A DNA stretch of 64,000 nucleotides from Leptodontidium sp. MPI-SDFR-AT-0119 (Eukaryota; Ascomycota; Leotiomycetes; Helotiales; Leptodontidiaceae): the NCBI GenBank assembly GCA_020726505.1, contig JAHLEZ010000006.1, forward strand, positions 1,736,001-1,800,000. The letters are read 5' to 3'. The translations under genes were made by a program, and so were the position numbers. Shown here piece by piece: positions 46,901-59,126 of this stretch. Positions within the stretch are counted from its first letter, which is position 1; every line of letters begins with the position of its first letter. The notes under the pieces are model-generated. The model was not told the DNA's origin. It saw nothing but the letters and a program-made list of their open reading frames with translations, and did not search any database.

Positions 46901-47379
46901 ATGAAGCCAAACATCAAGTTGATCGCAATGCTGCAGGCGAAGAAGAGTCCAGAATTTTGCGAACTCCTCGGTGTTCTGAGCGATGCCAGAACATCCCAGA
47001 TCGAAGAAGCTTTCAAGATTAAAGGCTAGTTTGTTATGCATCAGACGCATAGCAGTAACAAATACTAATTAAGTGTACAGCTAGGTCCATGCACCCAGAT
47101 CGGGGAGGTACTGGTTTAGCAGAGGTGCCGGACGCCCATGACAAGTTAAAGAACCTAGAGTTTCGCGAGCTCTACAACGAAGCACTCGTGAAGCTTCGCG
47201 AGAGCGTGGGGTTAGATAACGACAGCGAACCTCCTAGTGAGCATGCTGGCCCACCCTCAGATCAGGCTCCTCCTCGTCCGAAAGCTGGCAATCGACGCCC
47301 TCAGAGGTCTCAAATACGTTCCGAAACCCCTAAAATTAGTGAAGAACAACGTCGCCGGCAAGCACCAGGAAAACGATGA
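46901..47379 (+). CDS. Small J-domain protein with a GC-AG intron
   Basis: Two exons, 46901-47024 and 47081-47379; 140 residues. The N-terminal 60 residues form a J-domain: SPEFCELLGVLSDARTSQIE (helix 1-2) and ARSMHPDRGGTGL with the HPD motif that stimulates Hsp70 ATPase, then EFRELYNEALVKLRES. The rest is basic and proline-rich and ends at 47379. The intron that unites them ends in an ideal ACTAAT...TACAG, but its donor is GC (AAAG/GCTAGT) instead of GT. Reading past the donor gives an immediate TAG. A GC-AG intron is the best reading; a mutated donor would truncate the protein at 42 residues. A second ORF at 47445-47726 may be a further exon or unrelated. Confidence 0.65.
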
Positions 47380-48329
47380 CAAGAAGAGTACGAGGATGAT
47401 AAGCCTGCACGGCGAAATATAGTATCGATTATGCCGAAGTCAAGATGTCCGATCCAGCCATGATGCGCAAAGAAGAAAAGCCAGTCACACGTGCGGATAT
47501 CATGATCGACTTGAACACGTGCGTAGTAAAATGCTGGTTTATCATATGTCCGAACCCCCAAGACAAGGAGATCAATGCAATTCTACCGACCGACATTCAG
47601 AGGGAGGCAGTTGGTGGGAATACGCAGAAACTTCAAGAGATGAAGAAGAAGGGGCGAAAGGAAAGAGGGAACTTACGGAGCTACTTCTTTGGAGAAGCTG
47701 TGCAGAGAGCAATGAATGCGCTATAGGAGGCTAAAATGTGGACAGCGTCGGAGAGCTTGGAGGTGGATCAAGTTGAGGTTTTCAATAATGTGTACAGCTA
47801 TGATATAATGTCATGCTTGTGCTCTGGACTGATGGATTTCCTGGGCACTGAGCGGTTGGCATATCTGGACATCGAGGGAAATGAGCGGATCCGGGCTTGG
47901 GGCTCGCGAGGGGTAACCCAAATCACCTCAACAAGCCAAGGATGCAGTCATTCCATGCTCAAATCATTTCATTTTCTATCGAAGAGGACCGAAACAGCTC
48001 CCCTTCCAAACATCTACAGGGGTACGAACCATACCACCCAGAGAATGAACGCGACATTACCATTCCAGCAAGCGACAGATTCAGACCTTCCTCTGCTTCC
48101 TCACTCCCCATCCTCAGCAAACTCCGACTCGAATCACCAACCATCCGGGTCAGCTGGCGCCCCTATCCCCGTCCTCATTCGGTGTGGCGAACAGAGTACG
48201 CTTGAAGATAACGGGACCGTCGTGTAAGTACTCCTTTTCGACACACACGGGTAGTCATCGAGGTGGATCTTCTCTTCAGTGGCTTGCTCTGTATCACTAA
48301 TTGCTCGCCGCAAAGCTTGCCCATTACCT
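47380..48329. other. Unresolved stretch with two weak ORFs
   Basis: Plus-strand ORFs at 47445-47726 (93 codons, K/E-rich) and 47736-48227 (163 codons, S/P-rich C-terminal half) show no domain. They could be exons of one fast-evolving gene convergent with the hAT-containing gene. Confidence 0.3.
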
Positions 48330-51300
48330 TTATAGCCTAGAAAGTGTCAGCGGGCCCAGAGAAGTCGGCCTCGAAAATATACATACCCAAGCCCTGTGGT
48401 ACGTGAAGCCAACCCTATTCTCCTCATCTTCATGGCTGTTGAGGAATGCGCGAAATACCACGTCGCAGATATTTGCGGTCGCTTTTCCGTTTATGACACG
48501 GTGAAGGTATTTCAGGTCGTTGAGGTCTGAATTGGGATGTTCGTATTTAGAGCACACAAACTCCAAGCTGTAGGTGGCACCTAGCAAATAATGTACCATG
48601 AGTGTCACCAACAACGTATTTGCCTTCAAACACGATCCCCAAAAGTCCATTCGTTCATTCATTGTGTGGAATGGGACGTCTAACCAGACCTGTCGGTGCA
48701 AACAACACCTGTGAAATGATAGTTAGCTGCAGGGCGCCCAATAAGCCACCCGACTTATAAGCTGGCCAATCAGCTCGCTGTTTTTCGTCAGTCAGCTAGC
48801 TGAGCCCTAGCCCTAAGTTAATCAGTTGAAAATAACTCAGCTTATCTTTAGCTTATAAGCTGAAGTAGGATTTTTTAACGATTTTGGAGTTATGATTCCT
48901 GAGTTAGTAATACTTAATTAGTGTTTAAATTGACAGTGGGAGGTGCCCACGGAGTAGAAAAACCACCTCTAATAGGCTAAAATTAGGCGGTGAAACCTAG
49001 TAGAATAATAGAGATCCCTTTATTTTACATTACCTACACATACTAACTCTTTGATTCTATTAATATTAGCCTCAAAATTATGTCTTATTATACCTCACTT
49101 ATCGTCGTTAAACGAGTTACTTCTAAAGCTTCCTCTTTATAATCTACTGCCTCTACTCTTAATATTTTTGGCCGTATAATAACTACGCCGAATACTAAAG
49201 CCTCCTTAGCTCTAGTTACTTTGACAATACTCCGTGATACTTTACAAAGGCCTCTAGCGATATATAACGATTTATACGACCTCTATAAGCCTAAACGAGT
49301 AGACTTACCTTTATACTACTCACCTTTTGTCAACAGTCAGCCGTTGTTTAATAATAGGGAAGTAGACTTACGGAGATTACTAATAGGCAAGACACTTGCC
49401 CCTACATAAAAGAAGGTATTAAGGTCTTGAGTTTAGGAGTTAGGATATAGATTAGTTTAACTTACATACCCTAAAAAGCACTAGTTTTGGTTATGTAAAC
49501 GCTATAAGTTTAGGGAAAGTCATTAGAGTGTTCTATGCCTAAACTAACAATACTAGGTCATTATAACCTATAGTTTTCTAGGCACAAGGAATACGTCTTT
49601 AATAACAATAGTCTTAAGAACGCCAAGAAACACTTACTGACGGTCTATTTCTTGAATTCTAGGGGAGATATATGGCGAATAGAGGCTATAAATTAACTTA
49701 TATAGCCCTCTAAATTTATAGGTAATAATCCCCTTAAAGTTATCCCCTTTCGACAGAAGGAATTCAAGAACGCCTTCTTAAAATGGGCTATCTTAGATAA
49801 TATAAAAGCACGAAAAGTAACGTCTAAAAACCTTAAAAACATATTCTAAATCGCTAATTAAGAAGTTATTAACGCTCTCCTTAATTTTAATTCGACTGTG
49901 GCCTCTTAGATTAAAGATATATTTTAGTATTTTGAACTATAAGTTATCGTAGAGGTTTAAATAGTACTCTCTAGAATCTCTATCACTTTTAACGGCTAAG
50001 GGTTTAAGAGAGAGAAAATTAGCGTTATTACTATAGTCTTTTACTTTATTAATACTAAAGGAGAGAACGTTATACGCTTAGTAGGCTTATTAGAGCTTTT
50101 AAACTACGGAAAAACAGGAATTAGTATATATTTAACTCTTAAAAAGCATTTAAACGTTAACTATTAATAGAGTAAGCCTTAGTTATTCTCCCACTTTTGA
50201 CGCGCTTTGGCATTACTTCTTTTAACCTTAGTTATTTCGTCCTCGATAACGCGCTTAACAACGATACTACACTTATAGAACTTGCGAAGACGCTCAAATT
50301 CGACCCTAAACAACGAAGATTATAGTGTATGAGACATATCTTTAACCTCGTCGTAGAGGCATACTTATTTAACTAAGACAGCGCAAGCTTTAAAACTGAC
50401 TATAAGGCTATAGGAGCTCTAACACGACGACAACTATAAAGGGACCGTGGAGAGCTCGGAAAACTTCACAACTTAATAATATATATTATAGCGTCGAGGA
50501 AACGTTTTAAACTGTTTAAGAGCCTACAGAAGACATATAATGAGGGGAGAGTAGTAAACCGAAGCCTAAAACTCGTGCTAGACGGAGGTATACGCTAAAA
50601 CGCCTCATATACTATAGTCACGCGCGTTATACTCCTCTGCGAAGCTCTCGACTACTACGCTATAAAGTTAAGAGTATCTAAAGACGCGTTTAATATAGAG
50701 ACGTACGAGAAAGACTACTTGAACGACGCTAAATAGTCTACTTTAGAGCTCATCTCTTGACAGCTAGAACTACTCTTTCTTTTTACTAAATCACTCGAAG
50801 GCAATACAAAGCTAAGGGAAGGAGTAAGTAAGCCATCTCATAGTGCTCTCTAGGAGGTATTACTTATATTTGAAGGTCTACTACGACACTTTGAGGCGCT
50901 AGAGCGTCAGGCGGCTAATAGCGCCTTTAACGAACGTATTTAGTCCTTAATTACCTTAACTTAAGGTAAGGCAAAAGAATACTACGGCAAGACCGACCTC
51001 TCTATTACGTGGCAAGCCTCTCTAGTTCTTTACCCTCGCTAGAAGTGGCAGTACTTCGACGAGAAGTGGACAAGTAAAGAGAAGGTCTATCTTACTCGAG
51101 GCAAGAAGGCTCTCAAAGATCTCTAGGAGAAACAGTATAAATTAGAGCCTATAGTACGGCAAGAATCAGTTACGCCAGAGCCTCTAGAGCGAATCGATTA
51201 CCTAGAGGCAATACTAAATAGGCTAGCACTAAGTAGTATTACACTTGCGGTACGATCTTCAAGTCGAAGAGATTAGTTAGCACAGTATCTTAATAAGCCT

Positions 51301-52479
51301 AATTACGATACTCCGCCATTTTAATACTAGAGACTTAAACAGGCTTAATGGCCACAGCTTACTCAGATGGCTTTTGACTTTCTAGCCGTACTTACTATAA
51401 GCTCAGAGTGTAAGCGTGTTTTTTCGTCTTGCTCGAAGCAGACAACACAGGAGGTTTCTAATTTATTAGGGGAGATACTTTGGCGTAAGGAGTGTTTAAA
51501 GAACTAAGAGCGTAGAGGTGCTATTCAGTTGTTGTCTTGCTATAACGCAGTTTAGTTAGGAATATGATTTTTTACAGCTTGATTTTTTACCCGTGCAGCT
51601 TATAAGCAGCTTATAAGTTGATTAATTAAGTCAGCCAGCTAGCAATTTACACGTAAGTCAGTCAGTTGGAGAAATAGCTCAGCTGATGACTGACTGATTG
51701 GCTTATTGGGCGCTCTGGTTAGCTGGCTAAGCGCCACAAACGTCGGAACTCGTAATCTTACAAGACAATTGCTACTCCGACTTCCTTGAGGGCCTTGGAA
51801 ATCGTGTCGCTTTGGCGGGTCTTTAGGTGCGCAATTTTTGCCTTGAATGCTGGCCTTTCCGGGGCACCCTGACGTCGTTTCTCCAACAGCCCTACGCAGT
51901 TCCCGTCAGTCAACTCGCCGTGGTGACATAGCCAAATATCAATCAACTTCTTGGAGAATGTCATATTGACTCGGTTGTCTAAGTCCTTGGTATTTTCTGC
52001 ACTTGGCACGTAACTGGATCCTAGTGGATCATCGGAGTCGACGTCCAGGTCATGCATTGTGTCTCGCCACGAATGATACCTTGGCGCCGAACTTGGGTTG
52101 GTCCAATGTGGTGGAAGCTGTTGATCCCTGGGCAGCTCCAACAACTTGAGGTTCACGTAGTACGCCATATTCTGGTGTTTTGCACCGCGCAACTCATCTC
52201 GGATGCTCTGTATAAGCACGAGTCGCTCGTCGCGAGCTACCTCGTAGTCAGTAACCCTGCCACTTGTTCGGGACTTGTGCTATTCACAGCTGACGAAGGT
52301 GTTGACTGACGGTGTGATGACCTCCGCCAGCATGATGTAATGAACTGGATCTCAGTTAGGGCAGATTCGAGAACCCCATTGTTCGCGGGACGACGTACCT
52401 TTCTCCAACGACCACCGTCGTTGGGTTCACCTCCAATCGCTGAATCGTTGGTATCGCAGCTTGCCCCGTGCGTTGTCAT
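48330..52479 (-). CDS. Unidentified gene carrying a 3-kb hAT element in its second intron
   Basis: Exon 1 52479-52399 (81 nt), exon 2 52279-51762 (518 nt) and exon 3 48708-48330 (379 nt) sum to 978 nt, giving 325 residues with all phases closing. The second intron starts GTAAGA at 51761 and ends TTTCACAG at 48709, and contains a complete hAT transposon plus its target duplication. Without them the intron would be 57 bp, normal for this genome. The exon 2/3 join reads VGVAIVL then CCLHRQVWLDV. I recognise no domain; the protein has helical stretches such as FSKKLIDIWLCHHGELTDG and KYLHRVINGKATANICDVVF. Whether a 3,053-bp intron is still spliced is unknown, so the gene may be silenced. Confidence 0.6.
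48722..48729. repeat. hAT target-site duplication, left copy
   Basis: GTTAGCTG, identical to 51718-51725. Confidence 0.93.
48730..48748 (+). repeat. hAT left terminal inverted repeat
   Basis: CAGGGCGCCCAATAAGCCA; pairs with 51699-51717. Confidence 0.92.
51699..51717 (-). repeat. hAT right terminal inverted repeat
   Basis: TGGCTTATTGGGCGCTCTG; reverse complement of the left repeat except for one base. Confidence 0.92.
51718..51725. repeat. hAT target-site duplication, right copy
   Basis: GTTAGCTG. On the minus strand it reads CAGCTAAC and contains the CTAAC branch-site consensus of the host intron. Confidence 0.93.
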
Positions 52480-53202
52480 GCAGCTGATGAACTTTCTGCC
52501 GTGTCTTGAAACACAATTAGCTCCGTAGTTGTAAGGGGACTGATTGAATTCCGTCGAGAGTTGATGTTGTTGTTTTCAGGAGAGGCGAAGCGAGCTAGAG
52601 ACTTCCCCAGAACTCGAGTGCGAGGAAGCGGCCGCACTCAGCGTCTAGCAACGCCTTATTTTCCAAAATACATTCACCATGATATCCTCGTAGTGCTACA
52701 ACGGAAAACTTAAAGTCTTCCCACGCGACTCCATCTTGTTCGATCACATAACTACATACAGCCACAAGCAACCCTGAGCTGTCGAAAGGCCTCGCATCCT
52801 AGCAAGAATCAGCGACATTTCCAATATTCACAACTCCCCTAGCTGTGGCTAGTGGTAGCTCTGTTCAAGTTTCATGCAATTGAACTCCACCGCATTCTGA
52901 ACTTGCAGTTGGTACCTAGCTCCCCTCAAACCCGGATCAGCTTATTGACATCTACCGCGGGACATGAATAGTGGATCTCCGGATATGGCTGGGGACGACA
53001 GTGGCAGGCAGACATCGACCAGACCTCTGTCAACCTTTTCGCATGGTTGGAAGCAAACCTAGAACAAAACCACGGAGTACCTACCACCGCAGAGATGACT
53101 GCTGAGCATCTGGTCATACCCGCAACCCGGCTGTTTAATCTAAAGATTGATTGAGTCTGGGACAATTAAACCTCATCGAACCGATCCCATGTCATTGCAT
53201 CA
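52480..53202. other. Intergenic, no supported gene
   Basis: Upstream flank of the hAT-containing gene. Nothing recognised. Confidence 0.35.
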
Positions 53203-53634
53203 GCCAGGGGGGGATGGAGGACACGTACTCTGCGAACTCGAGTCACAAAATTCCTTTCAGAACAAAATGCCCGCAGCATCTTTGCGAGATACGAACACCA
53301 CCCTCGACTAGAAGTCACCGTCAAGGCCATCAAGTCTCATCTCTCTGCTGCAATCGCAACGGCCCTTGGTGAGCCAGATATACAAGCTGAGGGTGCCTTT
53401 GATGCCGTGCCTGATCATGACTACTCCGCATATCTCCACCGGGTACAGGAACGTCTCTCTGCCCCTCGTCAGATCATCCGTATCAAGAACATAGACCTCC
53501 CCGTGACTGCATTACTCTTTGAGCCCTCAGGTCATAAGTTCATTGACTTGCTTCACGTCTCTCGCACTGGGTATCCACGCGATGAGGTGAGCCGTGAATT
53601 TGATCCAATCGAGATTGCAAAATACCAAGGATAG
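53203..53634 (+). other. Coding-like fragment without a start
   Basis: An open frame of 144 codons, reading RVTKFLSEQNARSIFARYEH and IIRIKNIDLPVTALLFEPSG, ends at TAG 53632-53634. The frame begins just after a G7 run (53207-53213), beyond which another frame (starting MSLHQPGGDGGHVLCELE) is open. This could be one gene with an indel at the G7 run or the tail of a decayed gene. I recognise no family. Confidence 0.3.
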
Positions 53635-53999
53635 CTCCTTCTGGCCATCATGTGCATTGCAGCCACCCGGCTTTTCGTCGTGGAATTTGCCAAACCGAGC
53701 CTAGAGACCAGTAGTAGTAGTCCAATAAGATCATAAACATGCGTTTTCCTGTTTTTGGGTAATGTAGCATCGGCTGAACAAGATCTTATCACCCCACAGC
53801 GGATCAGCCCATAACCACACCACCAGACAACACCATCATCAACGATCGCTGATTTCACGCTCAAGCTCATCCCATTTCCTGTTATAAAATACCCTTGAAT
53901 TCGACATCGACGCAGTTGGTTTCGAATATTAATCACAGAAAGACTCCTACAACAGAAGACACACCAACACAACCAAACTCTCAAGCCCAAGTCGCAAAA

Positions 54000-54943
54000 A
54001 TGGCAGACTCAGCAACATCAGCTGCAAGCCCAACAACGGCCACCCCACACCCCACAACTCGTCATCCCCACACCCTTCCCCAAACCCCAACCCATGCCTA
54101 CCTCATAACGCACACCCAAAAGGCCGCCAAGAGAGACACCGAGATCCACGACCTTTCCTCACAAATCTCTGCCGTCTACTCTGCCTCAGCGGGTCCTTCC
54201 CTCTCGGACGCCACCTCTCAAGTAGCCTCAAACCCAACCCCACCTGTTTACACCCTTCACAAAGACAACCTCCTGGGCACACACTTCACCTTGCGCGATG
54301 GCGAAGGAACCGAAGTCGCAGAATGGAAAAACCCTATTGCCAGCGTGCATTTGGGTCACAGAATTCAGATGCGATTTATGGACCGGGAACACAAGGGAGT
54401 AGAAGGGCACCTAGAGGGTTGGTCAGAGGTAAGTCTTCTTCTAGTTTTTTATACAGATCGGTAGTAATGTATGGCATGAATAGTCATTTACAAACGAAAC
54501 GACCAAGTATATGTGGGAAATGGATCCGGTGAAAGAAGAGCAGCAAATCTTATTCAAGGTAAAAATCTTTTTGCCAGGGGGTGGGGGAAATGGCCCTTCT
54601 ATTCTTTTCTTTCCTTCTCAAACCTCGAAGATATATTCTGACGCCGTATAGATTGCTGGGCCTCCTACGCCAAAAGCGCCAGATGGGGAGAAACTCCTAG
54701 TCGCCATCTTCGCAGCCGAAAAATCACATGTACCCTCAGGATTACTTGTGCTTAATCAAGGGGAAATCGATCCGTTGCTTTGCTTATTGACGCTTTGTGC
54801 ACTTTTAGACGTGAGCATCTGGTGTTTCCTAATCTCATATGTTCAAATCAGCAGTAAGCTAACCAAGAGTATAGGCACCTAAGAGCCAAAGACGTCTAGA
54901 TCGCGTAGCGGAGTTTATGATCTCTGCAGTTATTGGCTTGTAA
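54000..54943 (+). CDS. Unidentified small four-exon protein
   Basis: Exons 54000-54428, 54484-54558, 54652-54810 and 54875-54943; 243 residues, every intron GT...AG (54, 93 and 64 bp) and all phases close, so the gene model is sound. The N-terminal 60 residues are T/P/H-rich and disordered. A compact C-terminal domain runs from YTLHKDNLLGTHFTLRDGEG through YMWEMDPVKEEQQILFKIAG to RVAEFMISAVIGL. The alternation of short strands, including GLLVLNQGEIDPLL, suggests a beta-rich fold like tubby/LURP-type domains, but that is a guess from pattern only. No signal peptide. Confidence 0.65.
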
Positions 54944-56190
54944 TGACGAAATGGAAGCCGGTTTGCCCTGTTTCTATCTGGCATTGGCTGCCGCTTGCTA
55001 TCCCGCTTCCGCATCCTTTTAGATTCTTGGGGTGTTTCTCACGCACCTTTCGGTCGCTTTTAGGCCTGTTACTGCCAGTTGTGGATAGCTTCACTCATTT
55101 GCTTCCATCGCTCTCTTCGCGTTTGCACATCTTCGGCCTCTACTTCTACGGTCTCCCTCCTTCCTTGCCCTGTCCGTCCGGTTTTAGCGGGTAACTTCTA
55201 CATCTGCACCGGCCAGTTCGTGGCCCTTCGCTTCTAATTCAGGTTTGAGTGTTATGGCCTTCGAGTGTTATGGACTCGACTGCTCATATGAGTACGAACC
55301 CGAAGTTTTACTTTAAAGGAGATATTCGGTTAACGGAAGTTGAATACTACTGTGGCAACTAGCGATGCTTTCAATTGTTGAACAAATATAAGATCAGTAC
55401 ATAAACTCCTCGAAAGACCATATGCATGAATAAAGCGCTTTTGATCCTCGGAATAATCTATCACTAATTAGATCCATACCCCTTTCCAGTTCGAGAAGGG
55501 AGATGAAGCCCTGTTCGACAATGCGATGAAAATGTCCTACTGCTCTTTTCATTGTTCGGTTCTAGATCTGCTCGAATGCCTTTCCGACCTGCCCACTTGT
55601 CCGGCCAGGTAATAAAGAAATACCTAAGGGTCGTCCCTCTACAATACTAAAAATATTTTTGTAACCCATGTTAGCAAAGATAATATTACTAATGTTATCT
55701 ATGATTCGATTAATAGATTCCTATGAAATGGCTATGTGGACGCTGAAGGACAAATGACCTGCATCAACTCATTGTGGCCCATACCTAATACCAACAGCAA
55801 GATGACTGGGCTATTTACCGAGGCTAGAGCGGGGGGAAAGGAGGGGAAGTGTATGTTTGAGGGTTGCAAATGTGGTTATCAGCAGAAGAAAATTAAGAGT
55901 TTAAGTCTTCGCAAAAAGCTTCTTTAGATTTGTATAGGCTATTCAAGAAGAAGATCAACAAGACTAGAAAATGAATCTGGTTTGGAAATCCCAGAACAAC
56001 AATCGTAGATTTTTTCTGGAGGCTGAGTCAAATAAAGCGCATTAGGCCATTTTCTCTAGACTCTCTTCCATTTGATGGAAATCCTCATTTTGCTAGACCT
56101 TTCAGGCACCGTCTCTGGACACCTTCCCATCATGTTCTCAGAAGACACCATTGCCACGAAGGCGAGTAAACACAGATATTAAACCCTTTG
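54944..56190. other. Intergenic, AT-richer, no gene seen
   Basis: About 1.25 kb between convergent genes. The segment 55600-55740 is AT-rich. No terminal repeats or duplications were found. Confidence 0.4.
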
Positions 56191-58366
56191 TTAAATGATA
56201 GTTACAATGCGGTGCTCAACGCCCTGGAAAACAGATACTTTTGTCAAAAACAGCTTGAAGTAGCCAAGTCGAGAAAAACAGTGGTACCCATCTGAAGATG
56301 CTGGCTCAGTCGAAACTTCAGTGAGCAGTAAGCCGCGTGAAGCATACATGCCAGTCTGTTCAAAGACCTCAAGGCACCAAATATCCATGCACCTATCGGC
56401 CATGTTCTCCTCCCATCCATCCTGAAACGCATCTTTTCTCGTGGTGCCAGTAATCTCGTCTCGGAATTTATCATGGAGCACCAGTTCCTCTGCATCGTAG
56501 TACCATATCGCCCACCTCAGCTTCCCTTTCAATTTCAACGACCCAGAACGAACAGCGCCATAGGGTGTCAACGAATTCTCTAATTTTGCGTGACATTCCA
56601 CAAGTTGAACAACCAGTCTCGATCGCCTTTCATCGTCATCATCGGCAGCAAACCTGCTCGGGAAGTCTACTTCGCCATCAATAGATGCCCAAGACCAAGA
56701 TGGAGCTCGATACCTCCTAGGCCTCTTCATAGGCGATTTGGCTTCCCTCATCCAAAGTAGAGTCTCCAAAAGATTTGACTTCCACATTCCAGCGAGGTAC
56801 TGATCTTTACTTCTCTCGCCCATCTCCTGTGCGATCGCCGAGACAGCCAGTAGCTTGTCACCAGCGAAGGAAAGGTTGCGCTTCGAGAACTCCTGCACGA
56901 TCCAAGACCAGAAGTACTCAGAAGAGGACTCCTCGCCTCGCTGGCTTTGACGGCCCATGATGTTCAACGCAGAGAACATGGACATGAGACCGTCTCCTAC
57001 CTCTGGCTCGGGCTCTGGCCAACCGGCGTCGTTCCTTGATATGGTTGCGCAGTGCCAGCGCACCATCATGGAAGAGAAGTCCACTACGCGGGAGGATAGG
57101 ATCTGCTCTTGGAATATCCAGGCTCTCGAATGAACGGGATCTTGGTTTTCAAATTCGTAGGAATTGTAGTCCGTGATTTGCACGGTACCGGTCTTCGAGT
57201 CTGATGTCTGAAGGGGGAGCGCGAATAGTGTGGATACCGGTTGCCAGGTCCGCTCTTGCAAGAACCCATTGCTGACCCCGTGGGCACTGGAAGCTGATAT
57301 CGTGATGTCGGCGTATTTGTAGATCGAAGACATGGTCGAAAGCTCCTTCGCTAGATCTTCTGGGTCGTCTCGAATAATGCAGAGGCAGTCAATCCATATG
57401 TATTGCATTCCCATTTTGGCGGTGACGATCAATGCATCCTGGAGAGTTTTGGGAAGATCTGCAAAGACTATACCTTTAGTACGACTCTCAATTGTGGCCG
57501 TGGTTGTTTTCACTAGCTGGTCACCTCCCCAGCAATAGCTCAGACAACACCAGGATACAGGTCCCTTCGGATTTAAGGCTAGCTTTGGCAAGTAAGTGTT
57601 CTCTTTGAAACCGATTTCAATCAAACGAGTTGGTGTGAACGTCGTAGTCCGATCTTGACAAGATCCATTGGATCTGTGCGATGTATTGCATTCTTTCAGC
57701 CACCCTTGAATAGCAGAATAGGCTTCATCTGAGCCTGCGATCCCGTTTCGTATGATTGGCCACGGAGCATATCCCGCTGCAATGTCGCCTGTGCAAATCT
57801 TAACATGAAGTTGCCCAAACTGAATGTTTGGGTCTTTTCTTACCTTGCCTAGCCGAAGCCATTCCTTGCCAGTCACTCGCCCACCCAAAATTGAAGAGAG
57901 ACACACCAAAGTCGACCTCATCTACTAACATAATGAAAGGCCGCCTGCTCATACTTTTGTATAGATACCGGAGTCTCTCACTCACTTTACTGCAGCTTCG
58001 GTGATACCAAAACCATTCCGTATCGGAGAAGATTTGTCGTATCAGTTGTCGACGAGAACACGCCTTCGTATCATCTGGAGGACCGGTGGTGAAGATCTGG
58101 AATAATGGACAGTTGTCTCTAGCAGCTTGTGCGGCCTCGTTTCGGGTATGTGGCAAATAGACTCGAAATGTGTACGCTTTTGCAGAATTTCTGAATGGGG
58201 GCTGGATAGTGATCCGTTGGCAGTGCTTGCATCGATGGCAGTCATCGGGAATTTCTGTGGCAAGGTGTGGAGAACGTAGCCAGGCTGTGGGTTTGTCACT
58301 TCTTTGGCTGATGATATATTGCCGTTTGAGACTTGTCGCGAGTTGTCTCTTAGGTATATCGTCCAT
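56191..58366 (-). CDS. HET-domain protein, intact
   Basis: Two exons, 58366-57844 and 57788-56191, joined over a 55-bp intron (GTAAGA...TTTGCACAG); 706 residues. Without the intron the gene looks split into two overlapping ORFs. N-terminal part: CHRCKHCQRI and other cysteines as in many HET proteins before the domain. HET domain: WCCLSYCWGGDQ, GMQYIWIDCLCIIRDDPED, IYKYADITISASSAHG, then DPVHSRAWIFQEQILSSRVV. The C-terminus has RYRAPSWSWASIDGEV, the usual post-HET block. Family role: programmed cell death in response to non-self or other signals. It is 16 kb from the first HET gene and clearly not a recent duplicate. Confidence 0.92.
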
Positions 58367-59126
58367 TGATATCGTCCTAACTGAAGCACAAAGCTGGATG
58401 ACAAGGCTGCGTGGGCTTTGTTTTCACTAGGACTTTGACGGTTCGAATCATGAAATGAGGGATTCAATCTGTCGAAGAACATAGATACGACTAATGACAT
58501 GAATGTTTTTGAAGCAGGGACGCGAATTAAGAAGGATGGGCATCTGTTAGAGAGCTAACAACATCGTGCCTTTCAAATCCTGAGGTCATCAGCGCGTCAC
58601 ATGACAGGTTTGGGGGCCGGTCCTATTTTGGCTTGCTAATAATATAACGAGAAGCTATACTTACACTTTGCAGACTTGGTATTCGATTCAAAAAAGGAAA
58701 CTGTCTAGAATTTGAAGCTTAAGACCAGAGAATTATAGCATTTTGAATGGAAAATCTTTTCCTGGCTCCTAAAAAAAAAACAAAGATCGAGACATGACGA
58801 AAAACATACGAATTTTACTTGATGCATTTACATACTTATATTTCACGATGTCCTGATGTCATGATTAAATACTGTGACAAGTACTTATACCAGACATTTC
58901 AAACAGGCAATTTATTGAGCTGACTCGAAAATCCCCTCTCGGATCGTTGGTTGAAGTGCACAAATAAACAAAAACAGTCACACTTTCAGTCCCAATACCA
59001 AACTGGACGAAGTCTATTTTCTGGGATGTCCAAACTCTAGGTAGCTGCAAAGCCAGAAATCGAAGTAGGAAACATAAAGTTACTCAAAGACATGTAGCCC
59101 CAAGGTACCCCAGAGGAGCACTGCTG
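58367..59126. other. Intergenic, no gene seen
   Basis: Promoter side of the HET gene and 3' flank of the F-box gene. AT-rich, no repeats. Confidence 0.4.

Larger units (their letters stand above)
48730..51717 (+). mobile_element. hAT-superfamily DNA transposon, RIP-like decay
   Basis: A 2,988-bp element with 19-bp terminal inverted repeats (CAGGGCGCCCAATAAGCCA left, CAGAGCGCCCAATAAGCCA right after reverse complement; one mismatch) and a perfect 8-bp target duplication, both diagnostic of hAT. Subterminal TTATAAGCTG and CAGTCAG motifs recur at both ends. The interior is AT-rich and TpA-rich. Decayed transposase frames on the plus strand still read TLIELAKTLKFDPKQRR and FNLVVEAYLF around 50270-50375, and the C-terminal dimerisation motif SSECKRVFSS near 51400-51430. 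Many codons are now TAG or TAA where the family has W, Q or R, the result expected from C-to-T changes on both strands by RIP. No intact transposase remains. Confidence 0.92.

Noticed and set aside
48730..51717. AT-rich, gene-free 3-kb block as a centromere or RIP-only relic
   Set aside because: Matching terminal inverted repeats, exact 8-bp duplication and transposase remnants identify it as a hAT element.
57788..57921. Second HET gene as two overlapping genes or a frameshifted pseudogene
   Set aside because: A clean 55-bp GT...AG intron joins both frames in phase.
58436..58450. GGTTCGAATC resembles a tRNA B box
   Set aside because: No A box, no acceptor stem and no cloverleaf around it.
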